A DNA stretch of 64,000 bases. It comes from CBDCWQ01 sp965223435. Lineage in GTDB: Bacteria > Myxococcota > Kuafuiibacteriia > Kuafuiibacteriales > Kuafuiibacteriaceae. Below the pieces are notes generated by a model, which saw nothing but the letters and a program-made list of their open reading frames with translations, had not been told where the DNA came from and made no database searches. The position numbers and the translations under genes are program-made. The stretch spans positions 1,674,001 through 1,738,000 of the forward strand of contig CBDCWQ010000023.1 of NCBI GenBank assembly GCA_965223435.1. Reading direction: 5' to 3'. Below are positions 26,839 through 34,951 of the stretch, one piece after another (within the stretch, counting starts at the first letter, position 1; the number at the start of each line of letters is the position of its first letter).

Positions 26839-28221
26839 TCATATCTTGAAGGGCTCACCAAAGCCCATGGCGATCATGTGGTCGTCTGGAATCTTAAAAT
26901 AGGGGTCTGGTGATGGTCCCAGCTTGAAATTAAACCCCTTGCCGTACCCATTTCGAAAGTAGACTTTCTTGAAACCAATTCTGGCGAGTCGATCGAAGAA
27001 TCCAGCTTGCTCCAGCCTGTGGTGCCAGACGCGATTTTCAAAGAAGACATGCCTCAGCGTAATACGGTCCTTCTTCTTCCCAGTTACTCGGACCTTTACG
27101 TCGAGGTTGTGCTGTAGAAAGTACTTGTCCAGGCCTTTCTCCTCGTTCTTGCGCAGTACGATCAAGGACTGCTCCGCCGATTGCTGCACGTACCGAATCA
27201 TACGCCTCCTGCATTTCTCCAGGCGGGCTGCCGCCTTCTTCGCCTGCGAGTACTGCGAGTTTCCTTTTCTGATGCCTTTCAGGCGTTCCCACGCATCGGA
27301 TACGGGTTTCAGCGTTTCGTCGAGACAGAGACTTTTGTCGCCGGCGACCTTTTTCGCGTGGATAATGACCCGTCTGGTACGTTCTTCTCGAAGGCTTGCG
27401 CTGAGCTGGTCGAAGCTGGCCTTGAGGTCACCAGCCTCATTGATCGCAATAGGGGGAATCGGTGAATACTTCTCACCGACCGTCTTCAGCGTCGCCCTGG
27501 CGTCAGCAAGGTTCTTTTCGGCCTCCTCCAGTTCACCCGAAGAGATCCGTTCTCGGATTACTTCCAGGGAAGGCTTCAGCTTTGCGATGGACCGCAAGAC
27601 CTCCTTCTCCTGGACCCTACTGAATCCCTGCTCGGCCAACCTCAATGCCTCATCAAGGCCCGTCAGTGTCGGACGAATCGATTGTGCTTGCTTCAGGAGC
27701 GCTAGAGATTTTGACCAATCGCCTTGTTCGGAATACTTTACTCCCTGCTTCATTAGGTCCCGAGCCTGAGAGATCGCTTGTTTTCCAATCGCTTGTTCAT
27801 AGAGAGTCGCATCCACATCGGGAAGGCGACCGAGTTTGGCGGCGGCCTTAAACCTTGCAACAGCTTCGGCCGGGTTACCTGCATCGAAGGCCGTACGGGT
27901 TTTCGTGATGTTGAAATGGATCTCTTCCTCTACTTGCTGTGCTTGGAGATCCGCGTCTGCTTGAGCCGTATACTCCTCCGCGATCGATCGACCCCTTGCG
28001 ACTGAACCGCTGAGGCCAAGAACCAACGCCGGCACGGTGAGCTTTAGATTGATCTGCTGAGGCGGAGATTGAAGAAAGAGGCCCCAGGCCTTTGCACGGA
28101 GTGGGGGTAGCAACGCGACGACGGCGGCACCGCCGATCATCAGGTTCAGCAGGACACCCCACCACGCAATCATTTCCGAAACCTTGAGCCAACAAGCCCA
28201 GATGATGACGGCTGTAATCAA
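26839..28221 (-). CDS. Membrane-anchored TPR/coiled-coil protein
   Basis: Two or three hydrophobic segments occupy residues 1-75 (ITAVIIWACWLKV; WWGVLLNLMIGGAAVVALLP; VPALVLGLSGSVA). A long alpha-helical region follows with TPR-like repeats (AGNPAEAVARFKAAAKLG; QGDWSKSLALLKQAQSI) and a basic coiled coil. The C-terminal ~90 residues form a globular domain with FFENRVWHHRLEQAGF. In-frame coding-like sequence (KEGNPGEPTREQRRERRRR) lies upstream of the TTG at 28221 but offers no start codon. The function is unknown, and there is no operon partner. Confidence 0.6.
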   Translation of the reverse strand: MITAVIIWACWLKVSEMIAWWGVLLNLMIGGAAVVALLPPLRAKAWGLFLQSPPQQINLKLTVPALVLGLSGSVARGRSIAEEYTAQADADLQAQQVEEEIHFNITKTRTAFDAGNPAEAVARFKAAAKLGRLPDVDATLYEQAIGKQAISQARDLMKQGVKYSEQGDWSKSLALLKQAQSIRPTLTGLDEALRLAEQGFSRVQEKEVLRSIAKLKPSLEVIRERISSGELEEAEKNLADARATLKTVGEKYSPIPPIAINEAGDLKASFDQLSASLREERTRRVIIHAKKVAGDKSLCLDETLKPVSDAWERLKGIRKGNSQYSQAKKAAARLEKCRRRMIRYVQQSAEQSLIVLRKNEEKGLDKYFLQHNLDVKVRVTGKKKDRITLRHVFFENRVWHHRLEQAGFFDRLARIGFKKVYFRNGYGKGFNFKLGPSPDPYFKIPDDHMIAMGFGEPFKI

Positions 28222-28423
28222 TACAGTGATGGCTTCTTGAGCCCGTCTCCGGCGCTCTCTGCGTTGCTCTCGAGTTGGCTCACCCGGGTTCCCCTCCTTC
28301 GTAGACTCTTCGTTCTGAGTTGAGTTATTAGAATTATATCAACGTTAAATGTTGAGCTCACTCCGACTTCTCAACACATGACGCCCTCCTAATCGAGGGT
28401 GTGTAGACGTATCCCGATGTGGG

Positions 28424-28762
28424 ATGAAGAGCCCGACACGCAAACAAGTGGGAAAGCGGATTGCACAGGTTCGGAAGCAAGCTGGATTCACACAAGCTGG
28501 GGCGGCGGAAAAGCTAAACATCGCAAACGAGAGCGTTTCTCGGCTTGAGCGCGGGACTCAGTGGACCGACTACGAAACGCTGGCGGCGATGGCTCGGCTA
28601 TATGGCGTGACTCCGGCCGATCTGTTGGCGGCCATTCCGGCCGGGCCCGGATCAAAACAAAAGGAAGCGGTTCAAAAGATCAGCGACCTTCTCCGTGACT
28701 GCAAGTTGGACGACCTCGAGCTCGTTCAGGATCTGCTGACGGTGCTGCTCAGGCACCGGTAG
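28424..28762 (+). CDS. XRE-family HTH regulator
   Basis: This 112-residue protein has a Cro/C1-type HTH: VGKRIAQVRKQAGFTQAGAA, LNIANESVSRLERG, and MARLYGVTPADLL. The C-terminal helix (KISDLLRDCKLDDLELVQDLL) probably dimerises. It is transcribed away from the TPR-like gene and may be the repressor of the integrated element or regulate its neighbours (inference). Confidence 0.85.
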   Translation: MKSPTRKQVGKRIAQVRKQAGFTQAGAAEKLNIANESVSRLERGTQWTDYETLAAMARLYGVTPADLLAAIPAGPGSKQKEAVQKISDLLRDCKLDDLELVQDLLTVLLRHR

Positions 28763-30120
28763 CGCTTCGACCGCTGCCGTTCGGGCCCAGGCATCGATCT
28801 CTTGGTGATGGGAATAAAGTAACTCCCATGGTTACAAATCCATCAAACGCTGTGTGCGGCTGTCTGATGGACGATCTCCATCGCCCATGCCAGGGGGGCG
28901 GGTCGAGCATTGGAGGCTATCGGACGTCATGTGGCACCTTCGTATGCTCATTGACCGGCGCGGCATCGGAATGGACGTCTCGCACCTTGTTCCAACCCGG
29001 CACTCGAGACAGTTGAATTGAACTTTGTCGCAGCGCCGCGACAAATTCTCAGAACTCCCGAGGACGTCCCACAGCCCTTGATGGCGTTGGCGGACTCAAA
29101 GAAAGTTTTCTGAAGCTCAGTTGGGCGATGGAGTGCAGTGATGTCGTACGGATGGTCGCCGCTGCTATTGGATTGGTCTCGGAAACGGTTGCCGGGGTTG
29201 TTGGCCGCTTCGTGGCCCCATGACCTTGAACACGGGTGTGGCCCCATGCCCCTGAACAGCAGCAGCCTAGGAATAGGGAGAGGATTCTTGCAAAGCAGAG
29301 GGATCCATTGGACGGAGCTGCTGCAGATTCTTGGTGGATGTTGGCTGGCCAAGGAATTTGGTGGCCGGAAAAGGACTGACCTCGGTCCGTTCAGGAGGGC
29401 TCAGACCGGGGATCTTCAGGGACCTGAAGTTTCTTGAATCCACCCTACGATAGACCGCGGTACAAACCGATGTCCGTCTGTTTCAGCGGTCGCAGCAACG
29501 TAACCGATTTCAGAAAAAGGGCAGACGGAAGCGCACCTTAGATTTCGATGTGTCTCCATCGTGTGGAAATCGGTCTTGCGTTTGGGTCGGTTTCTCGTTC
29601 GGCAACTTGTCTCTCGACGGCACTCTAAGTCCTTCGAAGCGCCCGCCACCATCGCAGAGCGGAGATCAGTAGAGGGGAAGCGAATGATCTCGCGGTAAGT
29701 CGGACCCGTACTTCGACGAAAACACCTTGTAACTCCAAGCCTCTAGGGCTTGGGCGGTCGATGTTGAGCGCAACGCGGACATTGAAAACCCTGCAGACGA
29801 CGAATGCGATGTTGGTCTGCTCAGTTTGGGTGACACGGAAGGGTATCATAGGGGACATAGAAGGCCATAGCTGGGTTCGGAGATCTTCCTTCTAAGTGCC
29901 TGAAATGACGGCCTCTTGCCCCACCTCAAATTGGACACGTGTAATGAATTCACTGTTGTTTTGGGTAGCGTCAGGTCCCTCGAGCCCCGCATGCACGACT
30001 GGGGGTTCCTTAATAAGTATCTGCCAAGGGATTGCAGGCGTTCCGCACGATACCTCTTGGCGCTCATTGCTCCAAGGTGGGCTACCCTTTTCGAGTTCGC
30101 ATTCCCTTGGTCTTGGCTCT
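28763..30120. other. Decayed 1.36-kb region without supported genes
   Basis: Frames of 60-134 codons occur on both strands and overlap each other. None has a clear start signal or recognisable family. A 20-bp imperfect tandem repeat lies at 29212-29257. The stretch is best read as degraded accessory DNA. Confidence 0.5.
29212..29257. repeat. Imperfect 20-bp direct repeat, period 26 bp
   Basis: GTGGCCCCATGACCTTGAAC (29212-29231) recurs as GTGGCCCCATGCCCCTGAAC (29238-29257), with 18 of 20 positions identical. Confidence 0.6.
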
Positions 30121-30309
30121 TCACTTCTTCCTTGAGGTCCGCTTGAGCTTGACTTCGGCCAGGGCCTGGATCAGCAGCCGGCGTACAGCGTCAGCACGGG
30201 AACCCTGAAAGCCGAGTTGCTCTTTCCTGAGCACTTCAGCGTAGTCATTCAGTCTATCGACCGGGTCCGTGGGAAAGCGGAATGCCACCTGCACTGTTTT
30301 CTCCGCCAT
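30121..30309 (-). CDS. Ribbon-helix-helix (CopG/Arc-like) protein
   Basis: This 62-residue protein has a short strand KTVQVAFRFPTDPVDRLNDY followed by helices with GSRADAVRRLLIQAL, typical of ribbon-helix-helix DNA-binding dimers. The start overlaps the 3' end of the resolvase gene by 56 bp, so the two are expressed together. It may regulate the resolvase. Confidence 0.7.
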   Translation of the reverse strand: MAEKTVQVAFRFPTDPVDRLNDYAEVLRKEQLGFQGSRADAVRRLLIQALAEVKLKRTSRKK

Positions 30310-31036
30310 GCCCGGCCCCTCCTGTCATGTTCGCGATTTGCTGGGCTGCGAAGATCTTGCCGTTGCGTGCTCTGATGCCCCGGCGATCGAGTTCTCGGGC
30401 TGTGGACCGAAGAGAGAGCCCCCTGGCACGTAGCTCCCTGGCGATCGCCATCACGGCCTGCTCTTTGGCCTCGGCAATCAGTTCACCATCGAGGAGCTGA
30501 TAGCCATAGGGTACGCGCCCACCGATATACTCGCCCTTGGCCTGCTTGTACCGCATCGCTGCGCTTGTTCGCTCACGCACAAGGTTTCGCTCCAGTTCGG
30601 CCGCCCCCGCCATGACGGTGAGAAAAAATCGACCCATTGCACTGCTTGTTTCGATGGCCTGGCCTCCGAGATCCACCAGGTGAAGCGAGACTCCTGATCG
30701 GTCCCAGTCTCTGGTTACGCCGAGGCAATCTCGACAGTCCCGAAAGAGACGATCCAGCTTCAGTGCGACAACGGCAGTGATCTTCCTGCTCCCGATCAGC
30801 TCCAGGATGCGTTGGCCACCTGTCCGGCCTGAAAGAGCTTCGCCGGCGCTCACGCCGGCATCGACAACGACTTCGATCGGTTCGAGCCTACGCATCTGGC
30901 AGTAGGCGCGTATCGATTGCTCCTGGGCGTGAAGAGAGATTCCCTCCGACGCCTGCTCTCGGGTGGAAACGCGGCAATATCCAATGGCTCGTATTACTAT
31001 CGATATACTCTGGTTTATTCTGTAAACCAGTGTCAA
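30254..31036 (-). CDS. Small serine recombinase (resolvase/invertase type)
   Basis: The N-terminal resolvase domain is clear: RAIGYCRVSTREQASEGISL with the catalytic Ser, KLDRLFRDCRDCLGV with the catalytic Arg residues, and GRFFLTVMAGAAELERNLVRER, the dimer helix. A C-terminal recombinase/HTH region follows (LSLRSTARELDRRGIRARNG). No ATG lies near the conserved start; TTG 31036 is the only listed option, and it coincides with a TTGACA box, so the true start is uncertain. The length (about 250 residues) fits transposon resolvases. Confidence 0.85.
   Translation of the reverse strand: MTLVYRINQSISIVIRAIGYCRVSTREQASEGISLHAQEQSIRAYCQMRRLEPIEVVVDAGVSAGEALSGRTGGQRILELIGSRKITAVVALKLDRLFRDCRDCLGVTRDWDRSGVSLHLVDLGGQAIETSSAMGRFFLTVMAGAAELERNLVRERTSAAMRYKQAKGEYIGGRVPYGYQLLDGELIAEAKEQAVMAIARELRARGLSLRSTARELDRRGIRARNGKIFAAQQIANMTGGAGHGGENSAGGIPLSHGPGR
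31010..31030. promoter_or_regulatory. 21-bp palindrome in the resolvase 5' region
   Basis: CTGGTTTA-TTCTG-TAAACCAG has perfect 8-bp arms. On the minus strand it follows TTGACA (31036-31031) directly, so it may be an operator overlapping the resolvase promoter. No -10 at standard spacing is convincing. Confidence 0.4.
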
Positions 31037-31320
31037 TATGGGTTCCCGCTTTGACAGCCTCCGGAGGCTTCGTGCAACCTGGGTTGCCTTGGTCGACGGC
31101 GCTTCGCCGACTTAAGGGTACGACCGTTGCACTGTCGTTTGGGCTCGAGGCTCGATTTTGGATGCGAGCCGCTACCGCTAGGCGCAAGAATCTTCAACCT
31201 CTCCATCCGGGGATACCTCCCTCTCATGGAGCCTCCTTCCGGCGATTCTCGCGTTTTCGGAGGTATGTCAGGGGTGCCAAATTTGTACGACTAATGTCCC
31301 ATCCGGGGATGCTTGAGATC

Positions 31321-31884
31321 CCTCGCCTTTAGGCGAAGCCTTTAGGATGCTTGCGGTACTTGGGTACAATGCCGCCATGAGGCACTACCGTAAGTCGTCC
31401 CACACCGTCTACGAGTTGCACTACCATTTTGTATTCGTACCCAAGTACCGCAAGCCTATGCTGCGTGGAGACGTGGCACTTCGGTTTAGGGAACTGGTTC
31501 GGGAGATATGTAGTCGGAACAACATCCAGATTCTGAAGGGGAACATCAGCCAGGACCACGTGCACCTCCTCTTGAGTGTACCTCCGCATCTGTCGCCGAG
31601 CCGTGTGATGCAGGCCATCAAGGGAAAGACTTCGAATCGGCTCATGGCTGAGTTTCGGGCCCTGCGTAAGTCCTTCTGGGGTCGGCACCTTTGGGCTCGG
31701 GGTTACTTTGTGGCGTCGAGCGGCAATGTGACCGACGACGTCATTGCGAAGTACATCGAGTTGCAAGGTGCCGTGCCCCAGGAGGACGAGGATTTCAAGA
31801 TCACGGAGTGAGATGGCCTGCATTGCAGGCGAGCCTTTAGGCGACTTTAGTCGCAGGCGAACCCACCGCCTTTAGGCGGTGGAG
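31321..31884 (+). mobile_element. IS200/IS605-type element with tnpA only
   Basis: A tnpA gene is flanked by stem-loops with TTTA loops: TCGCC-TTTA-GGCGA at 31323-31336 on the left, and GCGAC-TTTA-GTCGC (31841-31854) and CCACCGCC-TTTA-GGCGGTGG (31863-31882) on the right. Subterminal hairpins are the ends recognised by HUH transposases. No tnpB lies next to it. The exact cleavage sites are not determined. Confidence 0.75.
31377..31811 (+). CDS. tnpA: IS200/IS605 Y1 transposase TnpA
   Basis: The 144-residue protein starts MRHYRKSSHTVYELHYHFVF and continues VPKYRKPML. QDHVHLLLSVPP contains the His-x-His (HUH) motif. The C-terminal segment WARGYFVASSGNVTDDVIAKY contains the catalytic Tyr region. 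These are all hallmarks of single-strand Y1 transposases. The gene appears intact. ATG 31377 is chosen because it fits the family N-terminus. Confidence 0.92.
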   Translation: MRHYRKSSHTVYELHYHFVFVPKYRKPMLRGDVALRFRELVREICSRNNIQILKGNISQDHVHLLLSVPPHLSPSRVMQAIKGKTSNRLMAEFRALRKSFWGRHLWARGYFVASSGNVTDDVIAKYIELQGAVPQEDEDFKITE

Positions 31885-32647
31885 TATTCAGTTTCCCCCA
31901 AAACCGCTTTGGCCCGGCGCGAAGATTTCCTGGAACACGAGGGGATGTGCGGCACCACCCTCAACTTCCGCGACGATTCGCAGTCAATATTGCGTGTAAG
32001 ATGAGTCCCTTCAGCAACTTCGTTCCCCGATGGCTTTGGGCCTGGCATCATGGAACTGGCCTATGTTTCGCTGTTCCTTCAAACGTACTTTTTGAGTCTC
32101 GGATTCGTATTTCTCCTCGGGTGCCGACAAAGACCTCGGGGTGGATCATCATAGTTGTGGCTATGTGCCCAAAAGGACAACGAGCGGCCTCATCGAGCCG
32201 AATAGGAGCAGGTTGTACCAGCGCATGGCTTTTGGGCTCCCGTTCGATTCGTGGAAGGAATGGGCACCCCGACTGCGTAGACCGAAGGCGACGACCATTC
32301 AAAGGATCGTGCTGTGAGTGCAAGGTTGAATTGCTATCTCGGAAGATGAAGCCGAACGGAGTAACCTTGTTCCAGGGATTGGAAAGATCAATGGTCTGCG
32401 GTCAGACTACGCGATGGCCATGCAGACCCATGAGCCGCGGGACCTTGGTGCATGCGATGGTGATGTGGTCGCGCCGTTTGCTCCGACAATCCACAACGTA
32501 CGAGACCAACTGCGCTCTGATTTGTACAGCGATCCCCTGAGGTAGGTCTACTCCCTGGAATTCAAACTCCACCCCAGTGTTCGCAATGACCTGTTGATTT
32601 GTTCAGTTGTTGGGTGATAGGAGGACGTCGAGCTCGAGGAGATCAGA
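31885..32647. other. Broken coding remnants upstream of the methyltransferase
   Basis: Short stretches read like protein in shifting frames: ALARREDFLEHEGMCGTTLN near 31905-31990; GADKDLGVDHHSCGYVPKRT, then RMAFGLPFDSWKEWAPRLRR up to the stop at 32319; and VVAPFAPTIHNVRDQLRSDL up to about 32538. They may be pieces of one decayed gene. No family is recognised and no intact gene is supported. Confidence 0.35.
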
Positions 32648-33397
32648 ATGTCGACAGACCCGACCTTTCATTTGGCCCAGATGGACGCAATCGCTTGGCT
32701 GCGGAGCTTGAGAGACGAGTCTGTTGATCTCGTGATCACGGATCCTCCGTACGAGTCGCTCGAGAAACATCGCGCGATCGGAACGACCACGCGCCTCAAA
32801 CACAGTAAAGCCTCGAGCAATGATTGGTTCTCGATCTTCCCCAATGATCGCTTTGCCGATCTGTTCACCGAAGTGAAGCGCCTGCTCAAGAAGAACCGAC
32901 ACTTTTACCTGTTCTGCGATCCTGAGACCGCGTTTGTAGCTAAGCCGATCGCGGAAAAGTGTGGCTTCAAGTTTTGGAAACCGCTCGTTTGGGACAAAAA
33001 GAAGATCGGCATGGGCTACCATTACCGTGCGCGCTATGAGTTCATACTCTTCTTTGAGAAGGGAAAGCGAAAACTCAACAACCTCGGCATTTCGGATATC
33101 ATCGAAGCGCCCCGGGTGTACAATGGCTACCCTACCGAAAAACCGGTCGATGTGTCTGAAGTCTTGATCGAACAAAGTACGCAGGCCGGCGAACTCGTCA
33201 TTGATCCGTTTTCCGGCTCTGGGAGCGTAGGAGTTGCGGCACTGAAACTCGGTCGGTCTTTCAGAGGCTGTGACCTCTGTAAGGAGGCGGTCGATGTAGC
33301 TGCAGAGCGCCTCGCAGATTTCGGCACACCGGCGCCGGAAGATGCGGTGCACGCCGACGCAGCCGGGCAGGGCATGTTGTTCGCCGGGGCGATCTGA
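32648..33397 (+). CDS. DNA methyltransferase (beta-class N4/N6)
   Basis: The 249-residue enzyme has the catalytic motif DLVITDPPYESLEKH near residue 34. The target-recognition region is in the middle, and the SAM-binding motif LVIDPFSGSGSVGVAALKLG comes near the C-terminus, the beta-class order. DPPY fits N6-adenine or N4-cytosine methylation. It begins 7 bases after a GAGGAGA site. The adjacent endonuclease gene starts 16 bases after its stop, so the pair forms a restriction-modification unit. Confidence 0.92.
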   Translation: MSTDPTFHLAQMDAIAWLRSLRDESVDLVITDPPYESLEKHRAIGTTTRLKHSKASSNDWFSIFPNDRFADLFTEVKRLLKKNRHFYLFCDPETAFVAKPIAEKCGFKFWKPLVWDKKKIGMGYHYRARYEFILFFEKGKRKLNNLGISDIIEAPRVYNGYPTEKPVDVSEVLIEQSTQAGELVIDPFSGSGSVGVAALKLGRSFRGCDLCKEAVDVAAERLADFGTPAPEDAVHADAAGQGMLFAGAI

Positions 33398-33413
33398 TCA
33401 ATAGATCTCTTTT

Positions 33414-33872
33414 GTGACGGGGGCGGAGTATCGCGACCTTATTGCGGCCTACATTCTAAAGAACTTCGGTGGTCGCTCTGTGCGTGTCTATCCAGAGGTG
33501 AGTGTTGGAAAGTCGATCATTGGGAAGAACCGCCGCGTCGATCTTTTCGTGCACGAGGAGAGTAAGAATCTCGCGCTGGCCGTAGAGTGCAAATTCCAGG
33601 GGGTGGCTGGAACAACGGACGAGAAGATCCCGTACACGCTCGAGGATATGGGGGCGATGCCTATGCCCGCGTGCATCGTTTACGCAGGAGATGGGTGGTC
33701 GAACGGCGTTCGCCATATGTTGGAAGGTTCGACGATCTCCGCCCACTGCATGCCGGCCAAGTCGTTGATGCGGACCAGGGGGACCCACGAACTCGATCAC
33801 CTCCTGGCGCAAACATTCGGCTGGTGGGACCTTCTTATAGGAAAGAAGCGGGCCTTCGAAATTCCGGAATAG
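33414..33872 (+). CDS. PD-(D/E)XK restriction endonuclease
   Basis: This 152-residue protein with a GTG start carries RRVDLFVHEESKN and LALAVECKFQG, the D-x(n)-E-C-K core of PD-(D/E)XK nucleases. DEKIPYTLEDMGAMPMPACI and a C-terminal HELDHLLAQTFGWWDLL follow. It lies directly behind the methyltransferase, as expected of a type II restriction partner. The recognition site cannot be deduced. Confidence 0.8.
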   Translation: MTGAEYRDLIAAYILKNFGGRSVRVYPEVSVGKSIIGKNRRVDLFVHEESKNLALAVECKFQGVAGTTDEKIPYTLEDMGAMPMPACIVYAGDGWSNGVRHMLEGSTISAHCMPAKSLMRTRGTHELDHLLAQTFGWWDLLIGKKRAFEIPE

Positions 33873-34031
33873 GACCGACGTCAGTCGCAAGTGGCTAGTG
33901 CGAGCTAGTTCTACGCCGTCCTCGATATCGGCGGCCGTGTAGCAAATGTCATCGGCGGTCTCGATAATGAATGCGATGGGATGACGTGCTCATACTGCAG
34001 GAGTTTGCGAGTGGCAACGAAGCCCGACATC

Positions 34032-34058
34032 ATGGTCAACTTCACTGCCAAACGAGCA
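34032..34058 (+). repeat. Solitary IS21-type terminus
   Basis: This 27-bp stretch reads ATGGTCAACTTCACTGCCAA and ends ACGAGCA, matching the IS21 right end at 8019-8045 with 24 of 27 identical positions. No istA or istB lies nearby, so it is a relic of a deleted element of the same family. Confidence 0.55.
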
Positions 34059-34150
34059 CTCGTGGCTATATTGGTTTGATTGCCGGATACTGGGATCCGG
34101 GGCCCCAGGCACCGCCGATCGCTTTCATAGGAGCTGGTACGTCTCCCAAT

Positions 34151-34190
34151 GTAACGCGGGGTGACGGCCTGTAACGCTGGGTGACGCCGG
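34151..34190. repeat. 20-bp tandem repeat
   Basis: TGTAACGCGGGGTGACGGCC is followed directly by TGTAACGCTGGGTGACGCCG. Such GTAACGC/GTGACG repeats could be part of an IS end. Confidence 0.5.
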
Positions 34191-34216
34191 GAAACCCGTG
34201 GGCGATTTCCTTCTTC

Positions 34217-34246
34217 GTACGACCCAGAAGTGTACGACCCAGAAGT
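34217..34246. repeat. 15-bp perfect tandem duplication
   Basis: GTACGACCCAGAAGT occurs twice without a gap (34217-34231, 34232-34246). Confidence 0.7.
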
Positions 34247-34334
34247 CTCTGGCAAGGACCTCCGCCCGGGCAGGACTTTTCCGAAGATAGGCCTGCCCGG
34301 ACGGGTCTTGGTCAGGTCGCGCCAGAGAGGAGGG

Positions 34335-34826
34335 TCAGATAGGAAACTTCGGTGGCACGGCCGATTGAACGGCGTGTCGCAGCTCATCGAGGTCAAAGGG
34401 CTTGTTGATCACCGTGGCCGCGCCGAGTCGTTTGGCCTCATCATGGACGGCCTCATCTCCAAATGCCGTGATCAAAATGACCGGCATGGACCAGTCCGCC
34501 TTACGAAGGCCCGCCAAAACATCCAGTCCCGTCTTGCCTGGCATCCTTATGTCAGAAATAACCAAATCCACATCCCAAGTCGGACGCAGCATGCGATCGG
34601 CCAAGCGCTTGAGCAGTTGGTTTCCGTCTTTCACCTCGCAGACTTCGTATCCATCACGGCGAAGGGCAAAGGCGATCATGCTCCGCATGGCCGGATCGTC
34701 TTCGGCCAACAGGACGCGAGCGGGAACCGATGTCTCGGTATTTCCGAGTGGTTCGTTTAGGGCAAGCAGATGAGGCTCAGGAACCGTTCCCGCCGATTCG
34801 ATGACCTCCATATCCAGCGCTAACAT
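34335..34826 (-). CDS. Single-domain response regulator (CheY-like receiver)
   Basis: After about 35 unrelated N-terminal residues a receiver domain follows: RVLLAEDDPAMRSMIAFALR (acidic pocket), DVDLVISDIRMPGKTGLDVL (phosphorylation Asp in ISD), PVILITAFGDEA and ATVINKPFDLDEL (Lys). No output domain is present, so it probably acts as a phosphorelay component or modulates the adjacent NtrC-type system. AGGAGGAAC precedes the ATG. A sigma-54 promoter lies 36-51 bases upstream, so transcription may depend on the neighbouring activator. Confidence 0.9.
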   Translation of the reverse strand: MLALDMEVIESAGTVPEPHLLALNEPLGNTETSVPARVLLAEDDPAMRSMIAFALRRDGYEVCEVKDGNQLLKRLADRMLRPTWDVDLVISDIRMPGKTGLDVLAGLRKADWSMPVILITAFGDEAVHDEAKRLGAATVINKPFDLDELRHAVQSAVPPKFPI

Positions 34827-34861
34827 CGTATGTTCCTCCTATGTTGTCTGAGTTCAGTTAC

Positions 34862-34877
34862 TGCAGAACTCGTGCCA
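34862..34877 (-). promoter_or_regulatory. Sigma-54 promoter of the receiver gene
   Basis: Read on the minus strand: TGGCACGAGTTCTGCA. It matches the consensus TGGCACG-N4-TTGCA except for one T, with the required GG-N10-GC spacing. It is placed correctly for the receiver gene starting at 34826. Confidence 0.7.
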
Positions 34878-34951
34878 AGTATTCGGACATGAGGATCGTC
34901 GAATTTCAGACCTCTTGGCCCTTCTAGACCCGTGTCAAAATGACTCGTGTG

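Larger units (their letters stand above)
33873..34334. other. IS debris between R-M pair and stress cassette
   Basis: No intact gene is seen. The stretch holds a solitary IS21-type end (34032-34058) and two sets of short tandem repeats (34151-34190 and 34217-34246). Confidence 0.5.

Noticed and set aside
28763..30120. Several 60-134 codon frames as small genes
   Set aside because: Frames on both strands overlap each other, lack start signals and show no recognisable families.
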